Assembly: GCF_034190915.1 (NCBI RefSeq)
Contig: NW_026947491.1
Location: 19,594,101 to 19,658,100 of the forward strand
Source of the DNA: Cavia porcellus
Lineage: Eukaryota; Chordata; Mammalia; Rodentia; Caviidae
DNA: 64,000 bases
Direction of reading: 5' to 3'
How positions within the stretch are numbered: the stretch's first letter is position 1; each line of letters starts with the position of its first letter. Below, piece by piece: positions 24,197 to 35,269 of this stretch. A program made the translations under genes and the position numbers. The notes under the pieces are model-generated. The model saw nothing but the letters and a program-made list of their open reading frames with translations, had not been told where the DNA came from and did not search any database.

Positions 24197-24365
24197 AAAT
24201 GATGCTATGGGATAATAGAAACAGCAAAGAAACAAATTCTAAAATCCATACTACATAAAATGCCAACTAAAACGCAGAATAATCGATTCATTGTCTAAAC
24301 CCCACAAAAGACAAGAAATCCAGCGAAACAAAACAGTGTAACATAGTTTGCTATTGTCAATTATT

Positions 24366-24446
24366 TTATGTTTTCTACTGGGAATTGAACTCATGACCAT
24401 GTACTTGCAAGTCAAGCATTTATGCTGCTGAGCTAAATCCACAGCC
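24366..24446 (-). mobile_element. Old ID-type SINE, reversed
   Basis: Reverse complement reads GGCTGTGGATTTAGCTCAG with a diverged B box (AGTTCAATTCCC). No long tail or clear target duplication remains, so it is older than the neighbouring copy. Confidence 0.75.
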
Positions 24447-24449
24447 TTA

Positions 24450-26050
24450 TTGTCTGTTATGGAAACTACATTTTGCACTTTGTATCCTTTTCTCAAAGGG
24501 GAGAAAATCTTTTTCAATGTTTATAATATAACATAGAGCATGGCAGGAAAATACAGTGTAAACTTGCAAGAATGTCTATAAATAAAGCATCTTACATGTG
24601 TCTCTCTTGTTCCTCTTGTTTCACCTCCCAGTCCCTACATGATTGGCACTGGGTCACAGAAATGATGCATTTGGCTTGTTCTCCTCCCAGGCCCTGCATG
24701 GCTTCAAAAGTGTTCTTGCCTTTAACAAAATAGATCATTTAACAGATGTGTGGTGACACTGAAGTGCATGAAAGTCTTTCAAATGTAACATCACACACAG
24801 AATTGCAAGAAATCATCGTTATTTTTTCAGGAGTACATTCAAAAACATCAGCAAAATTTTAAAACATTAAAAAAGGACATATTATATAATCATTTAATTT
24901 TGTTAGCAACTGTTACATTTATACCTGGCTGTAAATTACTCTACACATTTGGTGGTGCAGCATTAAAGTCATCATATTACAGTGATACATACTAACAATG
25001 GATAAAATAGGAAGTGACCTATTCATACTCATGAAGGATAAATGATGACAGAAAATGTGGTACATCTACAAAATAGAGGTAAATTTGAGTTATTTTTAGG
25101 AAAAAGATGAATCTTGAGACAATAAGAGCAAACTAATTCAGACAAAGAAAGTTAAATCTCACATGATCTGTCTGAAATAGGAGACACAGATTAGATACGA
25201 TTTAAGCACAAAACAAACTTATTAAGGAACTGAAAAGAACCCTCTACAGAAAGGTGAAGAAATCTGGGGCAGAGGGAATGATAGAGGAAAGATGTGACAG
25301 GTAACCATTATATACCACAAACATATAGTGATAAGAAATTTATAAACAATGTTGGATAAAAATAGATGATAAAAAATGTGGAAAACTTTTCAGGTGAAAA
25401 TGGTAGACTAGAATATTGGAAGAAGAATAAAGAGGCATCTGTGTAGCACAGAATGGAAAACAAGGGTGTTTACAAACCAATGTATGCTAAATGCAGAAAG
25501 TTAAGAAGTGCTCACCTGGATATATTGTAGAATAAATATTGTGGTAGCATGTTGAAAGTTTGGGATTGCTTCCGTTGATTGCTAACTGCTGAAAATATTT
25601 CATTTATTTATTGACCTTTTCTACTTCTGCCTCAGAAAAGCATCTCTGCATTAATTGCCCATTTCTCATTTTGAGGGGATTTAAGTTTTTTTCTCTATTC
25701 AGTATATTCTTGATAGTACATCACTGTCAAAGGGATCGCTGGAAAAAAAATTTGTACTGTGTAGGTGAAATAAATCAGAAAACCTTAATTATTTCATTGT
25801 TCATTTTATATAAGAAAAGAAGTATATAAATAGCTTAAAAGGCAAAATAAAGCAGAAATAAAAAAGAAACAAAGATATTTACAAGACTAAAGGGACCTAA
25901 GAAATACAGGGATGTGAGAGGGATTCCATGAAACAAGAATTGAAGTTTTAGACACATATATAAGGGTCTACAATAAATGTATCCATCATATATTCTAAAT
26001 GCGATTGATAAAAATTAATAAAAACTAAAAATAAAAATAAAATAAAATAA
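24450..26050 (+). mobile_element. V4-V5 intergenic with old LINE-1 3' fragment
   Basis: No gene. About 24,980-25,400 resembles a LINE-1 3' end (GATACATACTAACAATGGATAAAATAG, AAAATGTGGTACATCTACAAAATAG, then AAAGTTAAATCTCACATGATCTG). An A-rich stretch of AAAATAAAAT units at about 26,020-26,055 may be its tail. The remainder is AT-rich and unassigned. Confidence 0.5.
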
Positions 26051-26573
26051 ATTTTAAATGAAGTTAGAAAAAATGGAACAGAGGAAGATGATGACAGGTG
26101 AAACTGAGAAACTCATCAGCAGGCTCCACAGGAAGGCTGGTGCTGTTTCCTTTTAGAAAAGAGCAGAATAGAGCAGTCATACACATTCTCCCTGAAGGGG
26201 AGAACCACAACAGAAGATTCCAGAAGCTGGATGGGGAATCAGTCTGCTCACAGATCAGGAGAGCAGAGGCCTAGACAGTGCGGGTGACATTCACACGGCA
26301 TCAGATCCTATGTGGAGAACACAGCTGTTCAGGGCACTTGGCACTTCACATGTTTACAAAGCAAGTGTCATTAATATAGAATGCATGATATGTGAATGTG
26401 GATAAAAATAATCTGTGATGAAGAGGTAAAGCACAACAGAGCACTGTCACCTGAGCTGTCATGTTCTCTGGAATGCATCTTTGTTACCTGACTTGCCCAG
26501 CGCACTCACATCTGCTGTGAACACTGCCTGCTCTGAGAGTCCAACCGCAGTGCTGTCTATATAGCAGGAAGGC

Positions 26574-26581
26574 ATACAAAT
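26574..26581 (+). promoter_or_regulatory. V5 degenerate octamer
   Basis: ATACAAAT at the octamer position, one base from ATGCAAAT, 120 bp before the V5 ATG. Expected to weaken Oct binding. Confidence 0.7.
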
Positions 26582-26701
26582 AAGACCTCTCTGTGCTCAT
26601 GAAATCCAGCCCAGTCCTGACCCTGAGCTCTGCAGAGGAGCCCAGCCCTGGATGCCCAGCTGTTCCCACTTGGGGATCAGGACAGAGCACAGATGACCAC
26701 T

Positions 26702-27160
26702 ATGGATTTTAGGCTGAATTTGGTTTTCCTGTTTGCACTTCTGAAAGGTAAATTATTGAGAACAGAGGATGTGGGGTAGAGAAGTGGTCCTGACTGGGAT
26801 AAAAAGTAGACAAGTGTGACAGTTTCCTGAGCAGGATATCTCTGTGTTTGCAGGTGTCCTGTGTGAGGAGCAGCTGGTAGAGTCCGGGGGAGGCTTGGTG
26901 CAGCCTGGGGATCCCTGAGACTCTCCTCCATGGCCTGGGGATTCAGCTTCAGTAACTATGGCATGCACTTTATCCGCCAGGCTCCAGGGAAGGGTCTGGA
27001 GTGGATCTCAGCTATTGGTAGCGATGGTAACACATACTATGCAGACTCTGTGTAGGGCAGATTCACCATCTCCAGGGACAACAGCAAGAACACTCTGTAT
27101 ATCCGCAGATGAGCAGCCTGAGAATAGAGGACACCGCGTTGCATTACTCTCTACAAGAGA
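26702..27160 (+). pseudogene. V5: IGHV pseudogene
   Basis: Leader exon 26,702-26,747 is intact (MDFRLNLVFLFALLK, GT donor at 26,748). The V exon from 26,854 begins [13 protein letters not shown], then one base is lost in framework 1 (CCTGGGGATCCCTGA), giving an early TGA. Further lesions are TAG in the SVKG motif (TCTGTGTAGGGC), an extra base in TATATCCGCAG, and loss of the second structural cysteine (CATTACTCTCTAC where TATTACTGTGC is expected). The 3' flank is the closest relative of the V3 flank. Dead by several independent changes. Confidence 0.93.
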
Positions 27161-27185
27161 CACAGTGAAGGAACAGACGCAAACC
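27161..27185 (+). promoter_or_regulatory. V5 RSS remnant, collapsed spacer
   Basis: Perfect heptamer CACAGTG at 27,161-27,167, then nonamer-like ACGCAAACC at 27,177-27,185, only 9 bp apart. V3 has 22 bp here, so about 13 bp were lost from the spacer. Not a 12- or 23-RSS. Confidence 0.75.
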
Positions 27186-29200
27186 TCCCTGCAGGAGCGT
27201 TCATGCCCAATAGGGGTCCCTGTGGTCCGTGGGTACCGGGCAGGGCCTTAGGAGCAGGTGCAAAGGAGGACGCCGTGGGGTGAGGGTTTCCTGTGGGCCT
27301 CTGGTTTCCCTCATGTGTTAACATCACAGGACCTGAGCAGACCTACAATGCAGGAGCTGCAACGAAGCATCCAAGTCCAAGCAAACATTCTCTGTTGAAT
27401 CTAGTTGCATACGTGCACATTTAGTAACTGTCTTTTTCACCTCTATGAATTTCCTGGGTGGGTAAATGTGACCTGTACACATCTCCAAGTAACGTGCACG
27501 TTTTGTGAAGTTAGCATTCTTCTGAGCGTGAGGAAATCATCATCTAACACGGAATCTGCTAATGTAATCAAAATTATTGGGACTGCCTCATGGAGAAACA
27601 ATTTGGGAGGCTTAAGGAATTAAATCCTTCCCTGTTCTGTTCATGGGGTCTGAGAGCACACAGCTCTCTCCTCATCATAAGGCCCTCAGGAAAGCTGGTC
27701 CCCAAACTCAGCCTGAGAGCCATTTGGGGATCTGTGCTCAAGGAAGAGAAAGAAGGATGGCCTGACTGTAGTCAGGGGAAAGTCTATAGGCCTTGCTCTG
27801 TTCTTTCTACCCAAGGAGGCTGAACAGGCTTTGAGTCTATACTTTTCCTCTAAACCTTAGAAACTATAAAATGTATAAAAATTCCCTGTAACTATTTTGC
27901 ATATCAGACCCTCTCTGTCCCTCCCTCCATCCATCTATCTATATCTATCTATCTCATTCCCATACCTCATTTCTTTGTTACTAGTTTCTCACATTTCAAT
28001 CTACATGTCACTAAAATATTGGAGAATACTAATGCAAAACCCTTCAGTTTCACAAAATTTATGGTTTTTTCCCAATAAAATTCCCAGAATTCTTCCATCA
28101 CACATTTTCTTTATTTAATCTAAGTTAATTCTGTATTTACCAGTCACATATTTATTAGTAAATTTTCCTAAAGTAATCAATATACTTCTCTGCTTAGGAA
28201 TGTCATTCTTAAGGTTAATGTTTCCTGTGACCAGATACATAATGTACAGCTCGAAATCACTTGCACACACATCCATGGCTCCTGAAGGCAGAGCAGAGCT
28301 GACATTCTCACACACAGACCTCATCTCTCAGATGTGACCAAAGACCTCACCCTCACTCTCATCCCCAGAAGCTAATGCACCTCCACCTTCTCCCCCTGCT
28401 CTGCTCCTCACCTGGTCCAGCATCCTCACTGATGTGTCCTGTGTTTAAGGGCTGAGATTTCCTGCCCCTGACGTGATATTCCAGATACATCTGTTGCTTA
28501 CACTCTTGATGTCTTAAGCAAGCGAAGAAGCATCAGCAGAGCCATCCTCACTTTCTAAGCGTACCTGGTTATCACCTGGCTCATCTCTCATACCCTCCAA
28601 GTGTTTCACTCAGATTTTACTCCTGCTCTTCATGTGTTAATGTTTTGGTTCTTCCCCATAGAACTCTATCACGACATTGAATACAGGCAGTTGTTGTTAA
28701 TAATAAAACCCACAAATGAAACATGTGCTTACTTAAGCCTCACATCCAAATCGTTCCTGAAATTTCAAGAACTATCAGACCCCATGATAACCTCCCCACC
28801 ACAGAATTATATGCATAACTGCAATATTTTGTTCTCTCTGTGCGAAACATATTAGTGTTTCTACATATCCATTAGTGCCATGCAATTCAGAACAGAGGTA
28901 AGAATTCTGGATGCAGGAGTTATTCTAAATGTTGCCTCACAGTCACAAAGTAGAGATGGCCAGTATCAAAGAGTTGAACCAGTGACAACTCAGAAAGTGA
29001 TGGACTCGCCTGCTTCGGATGTTGCAGTTCAACTTCTCTCCTCCTTGGAGGCAGAATATCTCTGTCCACTCGTCCAAATCATACGCAGAGGTCCATTTGC
29101 AACCAGGTAATCTATTAGGCTTTACTATTGTTGACTCAACTGTTATATTCATTCAAGCCACCTGTTAATATTAGACCTGAAGAGGACAGGAAAAGATACT
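27186..29200. repeat. V5-V6 spacer, duplicated sequence
   Basis: 27,186-27,890 matches the V3 3' flank and 28,060-28,500 matches 30,390-30,860 behind V6 (CACACATCCATGGCTCCTGAAG against CACATTCATGGTTCCTGAAG). About 27,920-27,960 has short ATCT repeats. 28,600-29,200 is unassigned. No gene. Confidence 0.6.
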
Positions 29201-29279
29201 GAGGGAGTTAGTGGACGTGAGTGTTTAAACAATGGGCATGTATGACCGTTTCGTGAGTTGGATGTCTCTCTGTTTGCAG

Positions 29280-29580
29280 GTGTCCTGTGTTATGAGAAGC
29301 TGGTACACTCCGAGGGAGGCTTGGTGCAGCCTGAAGGGTCCCTGAGACTCTCCTGCATGACGTCAGGATTCACTTTCAGTAGGTATGGTATTAAATTGAT
29401 CCACCAGGTTCCAGGGAAGGGGCTAGAGTGGGTCTCAGATATTAGTAACAGTGTTGTTACCATACATTACACAGACTCCGTGAAGGGCCTAGTCACCATC
29501 TCCAAGGACAACGGCAAGAACACCTGTATCCACAAATGAGCAGCCTGAGACTCGAGGACACAGCCGTGTATTACTGTGGG
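29280..29580 (+). pseudogene. V6: IGHV pseudogene lacking leader and RSS
   Basis: The V exon starts at 29,280 after [24 protein letters not shown], cysteine in LSCMTS, CDR1 region RYGIK. The framework 2 Trp is Leu (AAATTGATC). One base is lost in framework 3 (AAGAACACCTGTATCC), bringing a TGA within 20 bp. Framework 3 ends TATTACTGTGGGAGAA, but CCTTCCGGTAGGGG follows with no heptamer or nonamer. I find no leader exon or octamer in the 350 bp upstream. The unit therefore lost both its promoter/leader end and its RSS. Confidence 0.92.
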
Positions 29581-29589
29581 AGAACCTTC

Positions 29590-30306
29590 CGGTAGGGGCA
29601 TTCACGCCCAGCAGGGGTCACTGTGGTCTGTGGAGAGCCAGGAACACGCGCTGAGAAGAAATTGGGGCGGGGGGGGGCGCTTCTTGGGGACCTCTGGGTT
29701 TTCCCTACTGTATTAATACATAGGCCTGAGCAGACTCTGCCATGCATAAGCCGCAGTGAAGCATCTATGTTCAAGTAAACATTCTGTGTTACATTTAATT
29801 GCATAAATACACATTGAAGTAGTGACTTTTCCATCTCTGCCTGAATTTCCCTGGTGGGTAAATGTGACTCGTACCCATCTCAAAGTAACTTGAATGTTTC
29901 TTGAAATTAGTTTTCTTTGGAGTGTAAAATCATCCTCATCTAAAAATGAATATGCTAGTTTAATTCCAAACATGAGGAGCTGTCTCATGTAGAAATAAAT
30001 TATTTGAATGAGGGAATTAAATTCTTCCCTCTCCACAGGTTTTGAGAACACACAGCTCCCTCCTCTCCTTGGCCACCTCAGGAGACCTGGTCCCCAAGCT
30101 CAATCTCAGCATCACCCAGAGCCCTGCACTCAGGGAGGAGGGAAGCTGGACTGGACTCAGGACATAATCCAGGGGCCCTTGGTGTGCTCTTTCTATTAGC
30201 TGCTAGCTGAGCAGGACTAAGGCCAGCACTTCGCTCAAGGGACATAACAATTGGGTTTATTAGATTTATCTCTATTAAGCACAGCCTTTCTCTCTTTGTC
30301 TCCATC

Positions 30307-30355
<49 letters not shown>

Positions 30356-31000
30356 TGTGTCAGTACACATATCCATTTCACTTTAAAACATACTTAAATT
30401 TAAATACCCATAGTTTCACAATATTCAGTTTTCTTTGTCAGAGCTCTCAATTTATTCCTTGTGTTTCATCACTTATTGTAATTATTGGTCACTCGTCTGA
30501 GTATGATTTTTTCATATAATATGAAAAGACTTCTGCAAACTAAGTAATATCCCCCTCCTGTTATCAGTTTCTTGTGACTCAGGAATACACTGACCAGAAG
30601 AAAATGACCCACACTCCTGACCCCTTCACATTCATGGTTCCTGAAGTCAGAGATAGTGATGTTCTCACACTGAAATTCCTGCCTCCCTGAAGTCACCATG
30701 GACCTCACTATCCAGCTCATCATGTGAAGCTAAGCAATCCTCATCCTTCATGCTTCTCTGCTCCTCGCCTGAGATCAGCATAATCACTGACCTGCCCTAT
30801 GTTTAGGGCCTGAGAGTTCTTGTGCCCAATGTGATGTCCCAGGTGAACTTGCACCATCATTCGTCCAGGGTGGATCCACCTCCCAGAACATATCACCACC
30901 TGGGATGGAGCCTGATCTTCACTGTCACCCTTTTAATCTCTACTTCCTGAGAGATGCACACCCTGTTGTATCTTTTTCTGTGCCTTTTCAGTTTTAGGGA
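29590..31000. repeat. V6 3' flank; (CA)n
   Basis: Paralogue of the V3, V5 and V1 3' flanks (TCAGGAGACCTGGTCCCCAAGCTCA) and, beyond 30,380, of 28,060-28,500. A (CA)n microsatellite of about 21 units lies at 30,311-30,353. No gene. This is the last sequence that clearly belongs to the IGHV units. Confidence 0.7.
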
Positions 31001-31584
31001 TGAATATTGAGGTGTATTTTTAAATTTGTTAGTTTAGACCTGTGTCTCTAGTAACAGGTAAAATTTGACCTTTGTTGTTACTCCAAGGACATAAGAAGGC
31101 CAAACCTCATTTCCAGCATTTAAAAAAAAAAACTAGGAAAACCTGTACAAACAGAACATCATCCTGTTGTATTGGACCCACAGTAGTTGTTATATTTCAT
31201 GGAGATCAATCACCTAGACAAAAGAGACTAGGAAGATTCAGCTTTACTGTTAACACCTACTTCCCAGGCACACAGTAGAGGAAACAGTGACATGATGATG
31301 ATGGATGGCTAGAGGACAGCAGAGGACCACGGTGAGGGTAAGAGCTCCTTGGGTCACAAAACACACAGGTTCCGTGTACACACACACAAACATACACAAA
31401 CATTTCAAAATGAGAATCCAACAGACCCTCAGACCTCTGGCAGGGAGAAGGGAGGACTGATCACTGAGAATGCACTGAGAACCTTTTCTAAACACAGGAC
31501 TGGGCTTTGCTGTGGCTTGTAGAAAGATGTTCTTTCAAAGCTTCATGTTCTCATTAGTGAGTAGTTGCAAATGTGGCTTTAGTA

Positions 31585-32066
31585 AGGTGTGATATTTGGG
31601 GTCAGAGTATAACACTTGGGGTCAGGGCATGTCACTTGGGGTCTATAACACTTGGGGTCAAGGTATGATACTTGGGGTCAGGGCATGTGTCTTAGTTACT
31701 TTTTACTAGTCATTGAGACAAAATACTTGATGACCAAAGTTGGGAAAGGAAACATTTATTTCTTACAGTTTTTGGAGTTTCTTTCAGTCCATACTCAGTG
31801 GGCTCCAAGGCAGGCTGGCATGACGGGGCCGCTGTTCATGGCGGCTGCAAACAAGGCAGAAATTGGCAACAGAGAAACACACCTTCTTCCTGCCATTACA
31901 TTACATCCTGGCTCCACCTCTATGCCAGTGTAGCACTCACATCCCCAATCCATGTGCTAGACAATGAACCATTCACAAATGCACAATGCAAATGCGTGAG
32001 GCCTGGGGTCCACCAAAATAAACCATGATAGCATGACACTTGGGGTCAGGGCATGATACTTGTAGT
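31585..32066 (+). repeat. Minisatellite, about 20-25 bp unit, interrupted
   Basis: About five imperfect units around ACTTGGGGTCAGGGCATG at 31,585-31,687, then one to two more at 32,031-32,066, with a 340-bp transposon-like insert between them. Confidence 0.75.
31688..32030 (+). mobile_element. Non-autonomous DNA-transposon-like element, copy 1
   Basis: Begins TGTCTTAGTTACTTTTTACTAG with GAGACAAAATACTTGATG and ends near AAACCATGATAGCATG. The same element, same orientation, is at 60,655-60,985 (GAGACAAAATAGCTGATG; GGCTCCAAGGCAGGGTGGCA; ends AAACCATGACAC). It resembles the rodent URR1-type (hAT) repeats as I remember them; the family name is tentative and an MaLR LTR is the alternative. Confidence 0.55.
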
Positions 32067-32069
32067 TCC

Positions 32070-34480
32070 TCCATCAAAATTGAGGCTTTTCCAATCAGTA
32101 TTATGGACGTAGTGGTGATCTCTGATGACTCATTTTGATCAAGATAAAGGGAATAATTCCTGTACTCTTTGAATATATTCCAGGGTACAGAAGACGAGGG
32201 AAGAAAGACAATCCAGCTGGCCACCACTGTGCATTCAGGGGGCTAAAACAACCATCATTGTCCATTAGCTGTAAAAGAAGCCCAGAGCATCTATGGTCCC
32301 TCCAGCTTATAGTATCAATGGAGTCAGCACCAAAAGCAAGATCACTCTCTTTGCAGAGTGATCTTGCTCTCTCTGCAGAGTAATACAATGGTAATAACAA
32401 AAATGTGGACACACAGTTATTCCATTTGACATGGAGAACATTACAGCAGATATCGTCTTTGTCTCCAGTGCCTTTTCAGTTGGCAAACTGGGAAGGAAGC
32501 AGGAAGTATGGTTGAATAGTGCTCTTGCTCTCATGTGACATCTGTAGTGACTGCCATTATGAGGGTTAGATGGCTGGTTATGAATGTTTCTTTGGCTGAT
32601 AATACAGATACAGCTGTGATTTGGCTGAAACACAGGAAGAGTGGTTATGATGCGTACTCAGGGAGGCAGAGGGCTTTCAGTCTGGAGGATGTGTAGTTTC
32701 TTCCAGACAGCACATGGTGCTCTGTGGGGTATGAGACCAGTAGGGCCATGAGTTTATTTTTGAATTTTAAATTTGCCCCAGATGTTTCTTAAGTTACTTA
32801 ATGTATAGATTATTATAAGTTCTGTTGTTTTGTCTCTCCTTTAGTATATCTTACAGGTTATTCTTTTTGTTTGTTTTTTGTTTTTGCTTTGTTTTGTTGT
32901 ATCTCACTTTGAAAATTTTGGTTAGCTTTGGTTTAGTGTGCAAGTCATGGTTTATTAGTAATAACCACTCTTTAGTCTTGAGGTGACTCATGTAAAGCAC
33001 ACAGTACAAAAACAATTATTTTCTAGGCTGTATTTAATGATAAAGTATGAGACCATAAATTGATCTCAGCTAGTTTTAGCCAAGCATGAATACACTTCTA
33101 ACTTGAGCAGAGGCTGTTTTTTGGTTTAAGAGTAGTGGCAGCAGAGTTAAGACAAACAAAAAGAAAAGACAAAACCCCATTTTGCTAAAAGAAAATAAAA
33201 GAGAAAAATAACCAATATTATTAATAAGATTTGTTTTTAGGGAAGACTGAATGGAAAATAGCTGAGAGAAACATCTATGACAACATTTTTTGTGTAAAGA
33301 TATGTATTTATAGGTGCTTTGTTAGGTAACTGGACTCTTTATTACAGAGGAGAAATGGTGATTTATTTAAAAATTTTTCACACACAAATATCTTTCAAGA
33401 TGTCTACACAGTGTCCTAGAATATTTGCATCTGGTTATTTGTCATATTTCCACATAATAATGTCTTGAACAAAAGAGAGAAAACTAGCTTTAGTCTGAGA
33501 AGATCAAACATCGCAGATTATTTTATTACATTAGATGTGTGTGTATGTGTGTGTGTGTGGTAAATAATAAATATTATACTTTTATTTGAGACAGGGAGAT
33601 ATAAAATCCAGAGATATCCTGCAGGTCCTGGAGTTATACAATGTGTGGTTGTTGAAGTCAAGAACTGAACTCAAAGATAACAAAAGAACAGCATATCAGA
33701 TGAATAAAACAAAAAAGAAACAAGAGCAAGAACACAAAAGAAATTTTTTGAAAATGATAATAAAGGCAACATTTTTCTCAAATTATTAGTTGAACTTTAA
33801 ACACAACTTAAAATATATAAATATCAGGAAAATGACTTATACTAACTACAGATTAAGAAGTTGAAGTTATATTTTAAATACTTTTAGTATAAGCTCAATA
33901 ACTGTGTGTAAAGTTTGCATTGTGAGATATTTTTGAAGCTACAATATTTTACGTCAAATTTGGAAGTAGCAAAGGAAGTTGTTACCCTTTTCCCTCCTCA
34001 AACTGAGCCCAGGTGACTTTGGGCTTATGTATTTTATTTTGTTCATATACATATTTATTTTTGTTTTCTCGTGTATCTGAAGCAGGAGCTTATGACTCTG
34101 AGTTCCTCTGTAATGGCATTAAGACAGATTGAACTTTTCCAAGTTGAAATGATTGCAGAGAGTGCAAATGTAAAAAAACTATTTTTCTATTTTGTATTTT
34201 ACCTGTCTCTGGAAACCAAGAACAAGAATTTCAAGTAGATATAAAAGAATCTGTAACTCTGCTGGAGTTATGATTACATGAATAACTCAGAGCAGTTGCT
34301 GTAAACGTTTAAAGTAAAGTTTTAGATCACCGGTCAAATTCTGGCCCACCCTTATGAATACAGACACTCTCTCAGTAGGGTGTTTCCAAATATATGGAAT
34401 TCTTCAAATATACTCACCTACTTCGTGTTCCTATTGAAGATCACCTTGGAGTAACCTTGGAGTCACATTAAAATCACAAT
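32070..34480. other. Intergenic; no gene
   Basis: No recognised coding sequence. It holds the inverted repeat at 32,335-32,368. 32,070-32,140 (CCAATCAGTATTATGG, GGTGATCTCTGATGACTCAT) resembles 34,510-34,560, so the two ends of this region share an unidentified repeat. A short TG-rich run lies at 33,536-33,560. Confidence 0.4.
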
Positions 34481-34859
34481 GTAGTTTGCTGATCAATGTT
34501 GGTGCTTCCCCAATCAGTATGAGGAAGACAGTGATGATCTCTGATTACTCATGTCACATGAAAAGAAAGAAGACTCTTGACATAAGGAAAGCGCTGCTGA
34601 CCACTCTATTATAGCAGCACACTGTCTTAAATAGCTAATGAAAAAGGATTCTTTGCTAAAAGGAAACAAAAAGTGTTCTGTGAGAAAGGAGTTCAGAAGA
34701 TAGTTCACTTGAGCTGATAGTGTTGCGGACAGCTTAGCTGATGTTAGGGACAGCTTTGGAATCATCACAGAAAATGTCTCCCACATCCTGCAGCTGCTAA
34801 GGTATGGCCTCCCACAAGTAATGCTATGCTCCATCTTCAGAGCCTAACTAGCAGCTGAC

Positions 34860-35262
34860 CATTCGGGAGACCCAGCAGGACAAACTACATTCCAGACTGG
34901 AAGGAAGCACTTCTTCATGTATACATTATTAGTGCTGATTCCCACAGATGCTTGGGTTAGGGGGATGCATAAGAGAAGACCATCCTGAGTGTGGCTGGCA
35001 CCACCCAAAATGCTGGTGACCTAGAGAGGATAAAAGAGAGAGGGAGACTGGCTGCTGCTGTTTCTGTTGCTGCTTGCTACCTTCCGCCTGCCCTGCCATG
35101 ACTTGGACTGCTTCACATCTGTCATGGCCTCTCCCATGCCATTCTGTTTTGGAGGCAGCTGACTATGGACTGAAACCTCTATAAACTGTGGGCTAAATAA
35201 ACCTTTTATCCTTTAACTTTCATGTCAGATATTTTAGCTCAGCAACAAAAATAGTAACTAAG
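34860..35262 (-). mobile_element. DNA-transposon-like element, reversed copy
   Basis: The reverse complement of the right end reads TATCTTAGTTACTATTTTTG then GAGCTAAAATATCTGACATG, and TTTATTTAGCCCACAG, like the start of the 31,688 and 60,655 elements. The left border is unsure. ORFs here have no known domain. Confidence 0.5.
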
Positions 35263-35269
35263 ATAGCTT

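Noticed and set aside
15238..31000. D or J segments near the V array
   Set aside because: No 12-bp-spaced RSS pairs and no WGxG J motif were noticed.
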